NCBI GenBank assembly: GCA_004552195.1 | Contig: SFPC01000015.1 | Location: 1 to 27,330, forward strand | DNA: 27,330 nucleotides | Direction of reading: 5' to 3' | From: Bacteroidales bacterium | Lineage (GTDB): Bacteria; Bacteroidota; Bacteroidia; Bacteroidales; Bacteroidaceae | In this document: one piece after another, positions 1-8,209 of the stretch | Layout: the number at the start of each line of letters is the position of its first letter | Position numbering within the stretch: the stretch's first letter is position 1 | Program-made: the position numbers and the translations under genes | Notes under the pieces: generated by a model | The model's database searches: none | Told to the model about the DNA's origin: nothing | The model's input: only the letters and a program-made list of their open reading frames with translations

Positions 1-21
1 GGAATCACTACCAATACCAAG

Positions 22-62
22 AACACCTTTCGTTTGCGTTTTCTATGCAAATGAAAGGTGTT
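22..62 (+). terminator. Rho-independent terminator of an upstream gene
   Basis: A perfect 10-base inverted repeat (AACACCTTTC at 22-31, GAAAGGTGTT at 53-62), with further TTGC/GCAA pairing inside, is followed by a T-rich run (TTGTTGTATTTCTTC). It would end transcription of a plus-strand gene lying before the window and separate it from the reading frame at 199. The gene itself is not visible; nothing else recognisable lies in 1-137. Confidence 0.7.
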
Positions 63-137
63 TTGTTGTATTTCTTCTTTTTGATAAATCTGTTTTAGAT
101 TTTTCAACTCGGCAAATTCCCCTTTGTCTCCCAAAAA

Positions 138-169
138 TTCGGCTGTTAGGGTATTTTTGCGTAAGTTTG
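138..169 (+). promoter_or_regulatory. Bacteroidales-type promoter for the tsaB'-lpxD' frame
   Basis: TAAGTTTG at 162-169 matches the Bacteroidetes -7 consensus TAnnTTTG. TTCG at 138-141 is a one-mismatch -33 element with a 20-base spacer. A second TAnnTTTG match (TATTTTTG, 152-159) overlaps upstream but has no well-spaced -33. Initiation would fall near 175-180, leaving a short A/T-rich leader before the ATG at 199. Confidence 0.5.
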
Positions 170-198
170 CAGCATAATTATCTTACTATATAGTTACG

Positions 199-1494
199 AT
201 GTCGTGCATTCTGCATATTGAAACCTCTACGCAGGTGTGTTCCGTCGCCGTTTCGCAAGACGGGATGTGCCTTTTTGATAAAACCGATTACGAAGGGCCT
301 TCTCACGCGCAAGTGCTTGCGCCGTTTGTCGACGAAGCCCTTTCTTTTGCCGAAAGCCATGCTATTCCTCTCGATGCCGTTGCCGTGAGCTGCGGCCCGG
401 GCTCTTACACCGGGCTGCGTATCGGTGTAAGCACTGCCAAGGGTGTGTGCATGGGGCGCGGCGCAAAGCTGCTCTCCGTGCCTACGCTGCAAACGCTGGC
501 CGTGCCCGTGCTGCTCTACCACGACGAACTGCCCGACGACGCACTGCTCTGCCCGATGATCGACGCGCGGCGCATGGAGGTGTATGCAGCTGTCTACGAC
601 CGCGCCCTCAAAGAGCTGCGCCCTACGGGGGCAGACATCGTGACGGAAGAGAGTTATAAAGAATTTCTTGACGAACGCCCCGTGTATTTCTTCGGCAACG
701 GCGCGGAGAAATGCAAGGCCGTCATCACGCACCCCAACGCCCATTTTATCGAAGGCATACATCCTTTGGCTTGTGTAGCAGAGACGGCACAAGTGGCCGA
801 TGGAGTATATGTCGGTCCGTTTGCGTATGTTGGTGAACATGCCGTAGTAGGCAAAGGTTGTCAGATTTATGCCGGTGCCGTGGTAGAGGAACGTGCCGTG
901 ATTGGTGAAGATTGTCTGCTTTATCCCCATGCTTCTGTTTATCACGACTGTAAATTAGGTAACCGTGTAACGCTTCACTCCGGTTGCGTGGTTGGAGCAG
1001 ATGGCTTCGGCTTTGCCCCCGGTGCTGAAGGTTATGAGAAGATTCCTCAGATAGGCATCGTTACGATTGAGGACGATGTAGAAATCGGTGCCAATGCCTG
1101 TGTTGACCGTGCTACGATGGGTAGCACCGTGGTGCATCGGGGAGTGAAGCTGGACAATTTGGTGCAGGTGGCCCACAACTGCGAAGTAGGGGAACATACC
1201 GTCATGTCCGCCCAAGTTGGCGTGGCCGGTTCTACCAAGATAGGCCAATGGTGTATGTTCGGTGGTCAAGTCGGCATTGCCGGTCATGCAGTCATTGGCG
1301 ACCGCGTCCTTTCCGGAGCCCAGGCCGGTATTGCCGGCAGTATCCGTAAGGGCAATGTCACCGTTCAGGGTTCGCCGGCCATTGATGCCAAGAACTTCAT
1401 GCGCTCCAGTGTAGTGTTCAAACATCTGCCCGAATTGCAGGCCGAGGTGGACAGCCTGAGAAAAGAAATTGAAGAACTGAAGAAAAAAATGTAG
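199..1494 (+). CDS. tsaB-lpxD: TsaB N-terminal part fused in frame to LpxD acyltransferase domain
   Basis: This is one uninterrupted 431-residue frame made of two unrelated proteins. Residues 1 to about 186 are TsaB, the ATPase-fold partner of TsaD in t6A tRNA modification; the family signature [19 protein letters not shown] sits at 64-82. From about residue 186 onward it is LpxD, the UDP-3-O-acyl-glucosamine N-acyltransferase of lipid A synthesis. That part has left-handed beta-helix hexapeptides, the catalytic-type histidine in VAHNCEVG (H326), a second histidine 37 residues on (H363) as in E. coli LpxD, and a C-terminal coiled helix. TsaB lacks roughly its last 40 residues, and LpxD lacks about 100 N-terminal residues, the uridine-binding domain. 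The join (754-771) falls in GIHPLA, a stretch that I recall resembling sequence in both families. Glycine codons change there: GGT is 2 of 13 before and about 11 of 17 in the next stretch. lpxC/fabZ follows, as expected for lpxD. It could be a true fusion, a decayed pair, or a misassembly. Confidence 0.85.
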   Translation: MSCILHIETSTQVCSVAVSQDGMCLFDKTDYEGPSHAQVLAPFVDEALSFAESHAIPLDAVAVSCGPGSYTGLRIGVSTAKGVCMGRGAKLLSVPTLQTLAVPVLLYHDELPDDALLCPMIDARRMEVYAAVYDRALKELRPTGADIVTEESYKEFLDERPVYFFGNGAEKCKAVITHPNAHFIEGIHPLACVAETAQVADGVYVGPFAYVGEHAVVGKGCQIYAGAVVEERAVIGEDCLLYPHASVYHDCKLGNRVTLHSGCVVGADGFGFAPGAEGYEKIPQIGIVTIEDDVEIGANACVDRATMGSTVVHRGVKLDNLVQVAHNCEVGEHTVMSAQVGVAGSTKIGQWCMFGGQVGIAGHAVIGDRVLSGAQAGIAGSIRKGNVTVQGSPAIDAKNFMRSSVVFKHLPELQAEVDSLRKEIEELKKKM

Positions 1495-1500
1495 CATCTG

Positions 1501-1513
1501 ACCCCCACGGGGT
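1501..1513 (+). other. G/C hairpin in the lpxD'-lpxC gap
   Basis: ACCCC (1501-1505) pairs with GGGGT (1509-1513) across a three-base loop, seven bases after the chimera's stop codon. No T-run follows, so it is not a convincing terminator. It lies in a 152-base gap before the lpxC/fabZ start with no other recognisable signal. Similar C-run/G-run hairpins occur in the next two gaps of this gene cluster. Confidence 0.4.
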
Positions 1514-1646
1514 GTGTGGCGATGAGGATAGAAGTTGTTTCCCTCTCGCATCGGGTGTCCTATATATAAATAGGAGAACCGGCAGTTCGGCACGACGCAG
1601 GCTGACGCGCGTACCCCATGTGGAGATGCTGTTATCCATACACGAT

Positions 1647-3032
1647 ATGTCAAAACAAAAAACATTGGCCGGCAGTTTCTCGTTATTTGGCAAGGGCCTG
1701 CACACAGGGCTCAGCCTGACAGTGACCTTTAATCCGGCTCCCGAAAATCACGGATACAAGATACAACGCATCGACCTCGAAGGCGAACCCATCATTGAAG
1801 CCATAGCCGAAAATGTGGTTGACACATCGCGTGGCACGGTGGTAGCGAAGGGTGAGGCGCGGTGCAGTACTATCGAACATGCCATGGCTGCGCTTTACGC
1901 CATGGGGATCGACAACTGCCTGATTCAAGTAAACGGCCCCGAATTTCCCATTCTCGACGGTAGCTCTACGATTTATGTGGAGCAAATCCGTAGGGTGGGG
2001 GTAGTGGTACAGAATGCCCCGAAGGACTTTTATGTCATCAAAAAGAAGGTGGAGTTCAAGGATGAGGAAACGGGCTCGTCCATCATCATCCTGCCCGATG
2101 AACAGTTCTCCATCACCTGTATGATTTCCTTCGACTCCCAGTTTATCAACAGCCAATTTGCCACTTTGGACAACATGGAGCACTTTGCCGAGGAGATTGC
2201 TTCGGCGCGTACCTTCGTGTTTGTGCGCGAAATTGAGCCCTTGTTGAAAGCCGGACTGATTAAAGGCGGCGATTTGGACAACGCCATCGTCATCTACGAG
2301 CGTCAGATTTCTCAGGAGAACTTGGACCGCTTGGCCGACAACCTCCATGTGGAACATCGCGATGCCACCAAACTGGGTTATCTCAACCGGCGCCCGCTGG
2401 CATGGCCCAACGAACCGGCACGCCACAAGTTGCTTGATATCATTGGCGACATGGCTCTCATAGGCCGCCCCATCAAGGGACGTATCATCGCCACTCGCCC
2501 CGGCCACACCATCAATAACAAGTTTGCCCGCCAGATGCGGCGCGAAATCCGCAAGTATGAGGTGCAGGCTCCCAACTACGACCCCAATAGCGAACCCCTG
2601 ATGGATGTCAACCGCATCCGCGAGTTGCTCCCCCACCGTTACCCCATGCAGCTGGTTGACAAGGTTGTGGAAACAGGCTCCAATTACATCGTGGCAGTAA
2701 AGAACGTCACCTCCAACGAAGCCTTCTTCCAAGGCCATTTCCCGCAGGAGCCCGTCATGCCCGGTGTGTTGCAAATTGAGGCCATGGCTCAGGCCGGCGG
2801 CCTGCTCGTGCTCAATTCGGTAGGAGATCCTGATCGGTGGAGCACCTACTTCCTGCGCATCAACGACGTGAAATTCCGCAAGAAGGTGGTTCCCGGCGAT
2901 ACCCTCATTTTCCGCGTGGAACTGATGGCTCCCATCCGCCACGGCATTTCCTCCATGCACGGCTTTGCCTTCGTGGGTGAAACCATCGTGATGGAAGCCA
3001 CCTTTACCGCACAGATTACGAAAAACAAGTAA
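1647..3032 (+). CDS. lpxC-fabZ: Bifunctional LpxC deacetylase / FabZ dehydratase
   Basis: This is a 461-residue fusion of UDP-3-O-acyl-GlcNAc deacetylase (LpxC, committed step of lipid A synthesis) and 3-hydroxyacyl-ACP dehydratase (FabZ). The LpxC half carries the expected zinc ligands: His78 in STIEHAMAAL, and His260 with Asp264 in HKLLDIIGD. The FabZ half starts near residue 315 (DVNRIRELLPHRYPMQLVDK). It has the catalytic His364 in GHFPQEPVMPG and Glu378 in LQIEAMAQ, 14 residues apart as in E. coli FabZ. This fusion is standard in Bacteroidetes, so it is a lineage marker rather than an oddity. The frame is open upstream from 1512, but the ATG at 1647 (MSKQKTLAGSFSLFGKGLHTG) is where homology to LpxC begins. 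It lies between lpxD' and lpxA and is presumably cotranscribed with them. Confidence 0.96.
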   Translation: MSKQKTLAGSFSLFGKGLHTGLSLTVTFNPAPENHGYKIQRIDLEGEPIIEAIAENVVDTSRGTVVAKGEARCSTIEHAMAALYAMGIDNCLIQVNGPEFPILDGSSTIYVEQIRRVGVVVQNAPKDFYVIKKKVEFKDEETGSSIIILPDEQFSITCMISFDSQFINSQFATLDNMEHFAEEIASARTFVFVREIEPLLKAGLIKGGDLDNAIVIYERQISQENLDRLADNLHVEHRDATKLGYLNRRPLAWPNEPARHKLLDIIGDMALIGRPIKGRIIATRPGHTINNKFARQMRREIRKYEVQAPNYDPNSEPLMDVNRIRELLPHRYPMQLVDKVVETGSNYIVAVKNVTSNEAFFQGHFPQEPVMPGVLQIEAMAQAGGLLVLNSVGDPDRWSTYFLRINDVKFRKKVVPGDTLIFRVELMAPIRHGISSMHGFAFVGETIVMEATFTAQITKNK

Positions 3033-3043
3033 GAACCTTATCT

Positions 3044-3077
3044 GCGAGGGGTATGAGCGTTTCTTTCTGCCCCTCGC
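3044..3077 (+). other. Hairpin in the lpxC/fabZ-lpxA gap
   Basis: GCGAGGGG (3044-3051) and CCCCTCGC (3070-3077) form a perfect 8-base stem with an 18-base loop. It starts 11 bases after the lpxC/fabZ stop and ends 17 bases before the lpxA ATG. With no T-run after it, it looks more like an mRNA processing or stability element than a terminator. Function is inferred only. Confidence 0.5.
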
Positions 3078-3094
3078 CTCCCCAACAACAAGAT

Positions 3095-3862
3095 ATGATT
3101 AGTCCATTAGCATACGTGCATCCCGAAGCTGTGATTGGCGAAGGATGTGAAATAGGCCCCTTCTGCTACATTGACAAGAATGTGGTGATAGGCAGCAACA
3201 ACCGCCTGATGAACAGTGTGACCCTTCTCTCCGGGACGCGGCTGGGAAACGACAACACCATCTTCCCCGGAGCCGTCATCGGAGCCATCCCACAGGATCT
3301 GAAGTTCCAGGGAGAGGTAACCACCGCCGAGGTGGGCGACAATAATACTATTCGCGAAAATGTAACTATCAACCGTGGTACGGCTGCTAAGGGAAAGACC
3401 GTGGTGGGCTCCAACAACCTGCTCATGGAAGGAATGCACGTGGCGCACGATGTGCTGATGGGCAATGGCTGCATTGTAGGCAATGCGACCAAAATAGCCG
3501 GCGAAGTCGTCATAGACGATTTTGCCATCATTTCCGCTGCTGTTCTCATCCATCAATTCTGCCACATAGGTAGTTATGTCATGGTGGGTGGCGGCACCCG
3601 CACGGGGCAGGACATTCCTCCCTATTGCATGGCTGCGCGCGAGCCCGTCAGCTTCTGCGGTCTCAATATAGTCGGACTGCGCCGACGCGGCTTTACGCCT
3701 GAAACCATCGAGCAAATCCACACCGCCTATCGGCTGCTTTACCAGCGCGGCAAGCTGCGCGAAGAATGCCTTGAGGAAATCCGCCAGACGCTGCCCATGA
3801 CCCCCGAGATACAGTACATACTTGACTTCGTCACTAATTCCAAACGCGGCATTATTAAATGA
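3095..3862 (+). CDS. lpxA: UDP-N-acetylglucosamine acyltransferase LpxA
   Basis: LpxA performs the first step of lipid A synthesis: transfer of a hydroxyacyl chain from ACP to the 3-OH of UDP-GlcNAc, in the cytoplasm. The 255-residue product is full length for the family. Residues 1 to about 185 are left-handed beta-helix hexapeptide repeats, with the catalytic histidine His118 in HVAHD, equivalent to E. coli His125. The C-terminal helical part contains GLRRRGFTPETIEQIHTAYRL. The frame is open 42 bases further upstream to an ATG at 3053, but that would add an unrelated stretch and overlap the hairpin at 3044-3077. MISPLAYVHPEA at 3095 is the usual family start. It lies directly after lpxC/fabZ. 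Confidence 0.96.
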   Translation: MISPLAYVHPEAVIGEGCEIGPFCYIDKNVVIGSNNRLMNSVTLLSGTRLGNDNTIFPGAVIGAIPQDLKFQGEVTTAEVGDNNTIRENVTINRGTAAKGKTVVGSNNLLMEGMHVAHDVLMGNGCIVGNATKIAGEVVIDDFAIISAAVLIHQFCHIGSYVMVGGGTRTGQDIPPYCMAAREPVSFCGLNIVGLRRRGFTPETIEQIHTAYRLLYQRGKLREECLEEIRQTLPMTPEIQYILDFVTNSKRGIIK

Positions 3863-3866
3863 CGGC

Positions 3867-3878
3867 ACCCCCAGGGGG
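3867..3878 (+). other. Short C-run/G-run hairpin after lpxA
   Basis: CACCCCCAGGGGG lies five bases after the lpxA stop and can fold as CCCC/GGGG around a three-base loop. It is followed by AATTATC rather than a T-run. It is the third G/C hairpin in three successive gaps of the lpx cluster. The stem is short, so it may be chance. Confidence 0.3.
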
Positions 3879-3901
3879 AATTATCAAAACAACGTACAAC
3901 C

Positions 3902-4477
3902 ATGCTATACAGAATAAAGTTTATATCCGACGAAGTGGACGGCTTTGTCCGCGAAGTGAAGATTGACAGCGACGCCACTTTCCTCGATTTAAATCACATC
4001 ATACTCCAGTCCTGCGGCTACCCCGACGACCAGATGACTTCTTTTTACATCTGTAATGATGAGTGGGAACGCGGCCAGCAGATAACCCGCGAGGATATGG
4101 GCGTAGGCAATGCCGACGAGGACATTTACGCCATGGACGAAGTACGCCTCTCCGAGTTCATCGAAGACGAAGAGCAGCGCTTAGAGTTTGTTTTCGACCC
4201 CTTTGCCGACCGTTGCTTCTTTCTTGACGTCAAAGAAATCATTCCTGGCGAAAACCTCAAAAGCCCTGTCATCCTCCGTGCCAAGGGAGAAGCACCGCGT
4301 CAAATCAACGAGTTAGATACCGACTTCACAACATCTGTGCCCACAGCCAAAGGAAAGAAAGTTGCGGCAGCAGCCGAAGAAGATTTTGATGACGAGGCCG
4401 TTTTCGGCGATACGGCATTCAACGATGACGACATTGATTTGGAAGGCTTTGAAATCAGTGATGGCCAGCCATTCTGA
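3902..4477 (+). CDS. pRiA4b ORF-3-like (PF07929-type) acidic protein
   Basis: The 191-residue protein begins MLYRIKFISDEVDGFVREVKI and continues with a compact alpha/beta domain (residues 1 to about 130). I assign this to the plasmid pRiA4b ORF-3 / IS1096 TnpR-like family from its N-terminal pattern and RLEFVFDPFADRCFFLDV. Residues 140-191 form a very acidic, low-complexity tail (EEDFDDEAVFGDTAFNDDDI). There is no signal peptide or membrane segment, so it should be cytoplasmic. I recall related genes lying between lpxA and miaA in other Bacteroidales, which argues against it being mobile cargo despite the domain name. Molecular function is unknown. It starts 39 bases after lpxA, likely in the same transcript. 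Confidence 0.75.
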   Translation: MLYRIKFISDEVDGFVREVKIDSDATFLDLNHIILQSCGYPDDQMTSFYICNDEWERGQQITREDMGVGNADEDIYAMDEVRLSEFIEDEEQRLEFVFDPFADRCFFLDVKEIIPGENLKSPVILRAKGEAPRQINELDTDFTTSVPTAKGKKVAAAAEEDFDDEAVFGDTAFNDDDIDLEGFEISDGQPF

Positions 4478-4510
4478 ACCTTCGCTGTCGTTCATCAATG
4501 CATAATGAAT

Positions 4511-4576
4511 AATGAGGTCTACGACCATGACATCGGCGGCTCTGCTTTGTCCTGTATGTCGGTCGTAGACCTCATT
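4511..4576. repeat. Palindromic intergenic repeat, family P copy 1
   Basis: Perfect 16-base arms (AATGAGGTCTACGACC at 4511-4526, GGTCGTAGACCTCATT at 4561-4576) enclose 34 bases. Just inside, GACAT (4529-4533) pairs with ATGTC (4556-4560), extending the stem to about 21 pairs with a two-base bulge. It fills most of the 123-base gap between the pRiA4b-like gene and miaA. Related copies lie at 8138, 8760 and 8881. The transcript would form a strong hairpin that could attenuate readthrough into miaA. The loop segment CTTTGTCCTGTA recurs in modified form in the other copies. Confidence 0.85.
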
Positions 4577-4600
4577 TTACGTTAAAAATCAGTGAAGGAT

Positions 4601-5464
4601 ATGAAACTAAAGACCTTAAAAGTCATATTGGGTCCGACCGGAGTGGGGAAGACGGAGTATGCGTTGCGCGTGGCCGAGGAGGTGGGCTGTCCCATCCTCA
4701 ATGCCGACTCCCGGCAGCTCTATCGTGATATTCCCATCGGCACCGCAGCACCAACCCCCGAAGACCTCCGGCGCGTGAAGCACTATTTCGTCGGTACGTT
4801 GGGTTTGGAGGAATACTACAGTGCGGCGCAGTATGAACAGGATGCGTTGCAGCTGCTGGATGAATTGTTCCGCAGTCACGATGTGTGCGTTTTGTCCGGT
4901 GGCTCTATGATGTATATTGATGCCGTGTGTAAGGGCATTGACGATATTCCTACGGTGGATGCCGAAACTCGGCAGTTGCTCAAACAACGCTATGAAGAGG
5001 AAGGGCTGGAGCCCTTGGCCGCAGAGCTGCGCCTGCTGGACCCGGAATATTATGCCGGATGCGATGTCCGTAATCCGAAACGAGTAGTCCATGCTTTGGA
5101 AATTTGTTACATGACGGGCAAGACCTTTTCTTCGTTTCGCAAGGGGAAGGTAGCGGAACGGCCATTCAGTATTGAGAAAATAGGATTGTGGCGTGAGCGC
5201 GAAGATCTTTTCTATCGCATCAACCGTCGTGTGGACCTCATGATGGAGCAGGGACTGCTGGAAGAGGCCCGGCGCGTGTACCCTTACCGGCATTGCAATG
5301 CACTGAACACTGTGGGGTATAAGGAACTCTTCAAATACATTGAGGGAGAGTGGCCCTTGGACTTCGCCTTAGAGAAAATCCGCCGCAACACGCGGGTGTA
5401 TGCCAAAAAACAGATTACTTGGTTTAAGAAGGATGCAGATGTGAAATGGCTGGAGGATTTTTAG
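4601..5464 (+). CDS. miaA: tRNA dimethylallyltransferase MiaA
   Basis: MiaA transfers a dimethylallyl group from DMAPP to N6 of A37 in tRNAs reading UNN codons, a cytoplasmic step before ms2i6A formation. The 287-residue product has the P-loop GPTGVGKT (residues 11-18), the substrate motif [19 protein letters not shown] and the C-terminal ITWFKKD block. It is slightly shorter than E. coli MiaA but complete. The ATG at 4601 is preferred over an in-frame GTG nine bases upstream, because [14 protein letters not shown] matches the normal family start. Its placement after the lpx cluster is common in Bacteroidetes, though here a strong palindrome separates it from the upstream gene. Confidence 0.95.
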   Translation: MKLKTLKVILGPTGVGKTEYALRVAEEVGCPILNADSRQLYRDIPIGTAAPTPEDLRRVKHYFVGTLGLEEYYSAAQYEQDALQLLDELFRSHDVCVLSGGSMMYIDAVCKGIDDIPTVDAETRQLLKQRYEEEGLEPLAAELRLLDPEYYAGCDVRNPKRVVHALEICYMTGKTFSSFRKGKVAERPFSIEKIGLWREREDLFYRINRRVDLMMEQGLLEEARRVYPYRHCNALNTVGYKELFKYIEGEWPLDFALEKIRRNTRVYAKKQITWFKKDADVKWLEDF

Positions 5465-5537
5465 CGTGGACACTCGCCTTTCTTTAAATATGATAGGCTG
5501 CGGCTCGGCAAAGAAATTGAAAAACCTGCGGCTTTTC

Positions 5538-5568
5538 TTTTCTTTGCACTCACCTTGCACTATCTTTG
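5538..5568 (+). promoter_or_regulatory. Promoter for the class A PBP gene
   Basis: TATCTTTG (5561-5568) matches the -7 consensus TAnnTTTG exactly. TTTT at 5538-5541 stands 19 bases upstream as a one-mismatch -33 element. Initiation near 5575 would leave a short purine/A-rich leader before the ATG at 5596. The rest of the miaA-PBP gap (5465-5537) holds no clear terminator. Confidence 0.55.
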
Positions 5569-5595
5569 TCCGCGCAAACCAAAGAAAAAACTGCT

Positions 5596-8139
5596 ATGAA
5601 CAATCCGTTAAAAGGAGTAATCGGATGGGTCTTGGTGACTTTCCGATGGATAGGACGAGGTTTTCGTGCCTGTTGGCGTTGGTATCGCGGACAGTATGCA
5701 GGCCGCGCGTGGTGGTACAGGGCTTTCACCTGTTTGTGGTCTTTCTTAGCCTTTATAGCCTTTTATATTTTTGCCGTGGTGTTCAATCTGTTTTGGCTGT
5801 TCGGCAAATCACCTTCCATCAACGATATTATTCACCCCAAGACGGCGGCTGCGTCCGAAATCTACAGTGCCGATGGGAAAGTGCTGGGCAAGTTCTTCAA
5901 CGAGAACCGTTCCCCCGTGCCCTACGACTCTATCAATCCCGTCTTCTTCCAGGCGCTCATTTCTACCGAGGACGAACGTTTCTACCAGCATCATGGCATT
6001 GACTACCAAGGCCTCTTTGCCGCCGCTAAAGATGCGGCGCAGGGGAGGGCGCGCGGTGCTTCCACCATCACCCAGCAGCTGGTGAAGAATATGTTCCGGG
6101 TGCGCACGCATTATTCCACCGGTTTGTTGGGTAAAATCCCCGGAGTGAGTATCCTGGTGATGAAAAGCAAGGAGATGATTATCGCCACTGAAATCGAGAT
6201 GCTTTGCTCTAAGCAGGAGATTTTGGAGATGTATGCCAATACCGTGGACTTCGGCTCGAACGCTTTCGGTATCAAGACCGCTGCCAAGACTTATTTCAAT
6301 ACCACTCCCAAAGAACTTAAAACGGAAGAGGCCGCCGTATTGGTGGGGCTGCTCAAGGCCACATCGGCATATAATCCGCGCATCAATCCCCAAAACTCGC
6401 TCAAACGCCGCAACGTCGTGCTGAATAATATGTACACGCACCGCAGACAATTGAAGGAGCGTTTCGGACAAGTGTATGTTGCGGACAAACAAACCCTTAC
6501 CCAGTTGCAGGAGCAGCCCATCAAACTCAACTTCAACGTGGAGAGTGCCTACGATGGCAAGGCCTTGTATTTCCGTGATGCCGTGAAGGACTACATCGAC
6601 GAAAAGTGTCCGGAACTGGATGTCTACTCCGACGGTCTGAAGATTTACACTACGCTCGACTCGCGTATGCAGGAATACGCTGAGAAAGCCGTACGCGAAC
6701 AGATGAAGAAGGTGCAGCAGAACTTCGACCGCCATTGGCGCGGCTTGGGCGACCCTTGGCGCGACGAGAAGGGACAGCTTATACCCGGCTTTATTGAGGA
6801 CAAACTCCGCAAGACGGATGCCTATAAAATGTTACAGGCACGGTTCCCGAACAATCCTGACTCCGTGGAATATTATCTGAACAAGCCGCACAAAGTGAAG
6901 CTCTTCAGTTACGACGGCGAGAAAGAGGAGTTCATGTCCACCGTCGACTCCCTGCGTTACATGATCAAATTTATGCACACCGGCTTTGTGGCCATGGAAC
7001 CCGAAACCGGCCACGTCAAGGCATACGTGGGCGACATTGATTTCAAGACCTGGAAATACGACAAGGTGAAGTCCATGCGCCAACCCGGCTCCACCTTCAA
7101 ACTCTTTGTATATGCCACGGCGATGAAGCAGGGGCTCACCCCTTCGGATGCACGAAAGGACGAGTACATCCGTATGGAAGTGTATGACAAGAAAAAGAAT
7201 GCAACCACCGTTTGGCAACCTCATAATGCCAATGGCCGGTTCTCCAACGCTAACATCCCGCTACGCTCGGCTTTTGCCCAGAGTATCAACACGATTGCGG
7301 TGAAACTGGGACAAGAAGTGGGCATCCCCAACGTCATCCAGACCGCTCACGACATGGGCATCAAGTCGCCGCTCGACGACATCCCCTCCCTGCCGCTTGG
7401 TGCCAGCGATGTCAACCTCTTCGAACTGGTCAGCGCGTACGGCACGGTGGCCAATGGTGGCGTGCATGTGGAGCCGGTGTTGGTGACCAAGATTGTTGAT
7501 GCCGAAGGCAATGTGGTGTTTGAGGCCAAGCACGAAGAAATGCGCGCATTGCCGCCAAAGGCCGCTTTCTATATGCAGAAACTGCTCGAAGCCGGTGTGT
7601 GCGACGGCGGCGGCACTTCGCAGACGTTGCGAGCCGGCATGTATCTGGGACCGTTCTTTGCCCATCTGGATATGGGTGGCAAGACGGGAACTTCCAACAA
7701 CCATTCCGATGCTTGGTTCGTAGGTGTGACCCCCAGCTTGGTGGGCGGTGCCTGGGTGGGCGGCGAATACCGTAGCATCCACTTCCGCACCGGAGCACTG
7801 GGCCAGGGTAGCCGAACGGCACTCCCCGTGGTGGCTCAATTCATGCGTAGTGTGATGGAAGACCCGCAGTTGCGCGGCAAATATTTGCACAAGTACGGTA
7901 TGCCGCCCGAGGATGTGGATGTCAGTACATGGCAGGCTACTTACGTTCCTCGTGAAGAAGAGCCCGATTCGCTGTCAGGCGATTCCTTGGGGCTGGAAGA
8001 AGGTGTAGTGGATGACGACCTCATGGGTGGCGAAGGACATCCTGCTGCCGGAGGCGAGAATGCCGAAACTTCTCCTGCTGAACCCGCTGCTACGCCTCAG
8101 CACAATGAGGCGGGGAAGGCGGATAACCTGTTTGAATAA
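5596..8139 (+). CDS. mrcA: Class A penicillin-binding protein (PBP1A-like)
   Basis: This is a bifunctional peptidoglycan glycosyltransferase/transpeptidase of 847 residues. A short basic cytoplasmic N-terminus precedes one membrane anchor at about 45-70. The GT51 domain carries [12 protein letters not shown] (catalytic Glu125) and [14 protein letters not shown]. The transpeptidase domain has the SxxK motif in RQPGSTFK (Ser499), SIN at 563-565 and KTG at 696-698, so both activities look intact. The last 60 or so residues are a disordered acidic, Ala/Pro-rich tail, probably periplasmic. The ATG at 5596 ([11 protein letters not shown]) is chosen over a start 30 bases earlier that would begin at the predicted transcription start. 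It ends directly in the palindrome at 8138. Gene symbol by family; mrcA/ponA naming is interchangeable here. Confidence 0.95.
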   Translation: MNNPLKGVIGWVLVTFRWIGRGFRACWRWYRGQYAGRAWWYRAFTCLWSFLAFIAFYIFAVVFNLFWLFGKSPSINDIIHPKTAAASEIYSADGKVLGKFFNENRSPVPYDSINPVFFQALISTEDERFYQHHGIDYQGLFAAAKDAAQGRARGASTITQQLVKNMFRVRTHYSTGLLGKIPGVSILVMKSKEMIIATEIEMLCSKQEILEMYANTVDFGSNAFGIKTAAKTYFNTTPKELKTEEAAVLVGLLKATSAYNPRINPQNSLKRRNVVLNNMYTHRRQLKERFGQVYVADKQTLTQLQEQPIKLNFNVESAYDGKALYFRDAVKDYIDEKCPELDVYSDGLKIYTTLDSRMQEYAEKAVREQMKKVQQNFDRHWRGLGDPWRDEKGQLIPGFIEDKLRKTDAYKMLQARFPNNPDSVEYYLNKPHKVKLFSYDGEKEEFMSTVDSLRYMIKFMHTGFVAMEPETGHVKAYVGDIDFKTWKYDKVKSMRQPGSTFKLFVYATAMKQGLTPSDARKDEYIRMEVYDKKKNATTVWQPHNANGRFSNANIPLRSAFAQSINTIAVKLGQEVGIPNVIQTAHDMGIKSPLDDIPSLPLGASDVNLFELVSAYGTVANGGVHVEPVLVTKIVDAEGNVVFEAKHEEMRALPPKAAFYMQKLLEAGVCDGGGTSQTLRAGMYLGPFFAHLDMGGKTGTSNNHSDAWFVGVTPSLVGGAWVGGEYRSIHFRTGALGQGSRTALPVVAQFMRSVMEDPQLRGKYLHKYGMPPEDVDVSTWQATYVPREEEPDSLSGDSLGLEEGVVDDDLMGGEGHPAAGGENAETSPAEPAATPQHNEAGKADNLFE

Positions 8140-8188
8140 TTAGGTCTGGCGACCATGAAGTTTCAACTTCATGGTCGCAGGCTTCATT
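8138..8188. terminator. Long palindrome (family P copy 2) as bidirectional terminator
   Basis: The core GCGACCATGAAGTT (8149-8162) and AACTTCATGGTCGC (8165-8178) is a perfect 14-base stem with a two-base spacer. With one bulged G it extends outward to AATTAGGTCT / AGGCTTCATT, giving a near-complete palindrome whose arms match family P (AATGAGGTCTACGACC). It begins on the PBP stop codon and lies between two convergent genes (PBP plus, 8210-8728 minus). A role as a shared terminator is likely but inferred. Confidence 0.7.
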
Positions 8189-8209
8189 GTAAATTATAAA
8201 TTGCCTGAT

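Noticed and set aside
1683..2960. A 425-codon open frame antisense to lpxC/fabZ, and a similar 419-codon one antisense to the alpha/beta hydrolase (12654-13913)
   Set aside because: Both mirror strongly supported genes in a G/C-rich third-position context; the translations are rich in His/Arg/Gln with no recognisable domain or promoter.
1647..3032. LpxC-FabZ fusion as a novel system
   Set aside because: This fusion is well known throughout Bacteroidetes; I used it as a lineage marker instead.
3902..4477. Insertion sequence, because of the IS1096 TnpR/pRiA4b domain name
   Set aside because: No transposase, terminal inverted repeats or target duplication are visible around it, and the neighbours are in a normal Bacteroidales order.
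4592..4600. GTG start for miaA nine bases upstream
   Set aside because: The ATG at 4601 gives the normal MiaA N-terminus; the three extra residues add nothing conserved.
5500..5540. Terminator hairpin after miaA from the CTGCGGCT motifs
   Set aside because: The two CTGCGGCT words are direct, not inverted, repeats, so they cannot form a stem.
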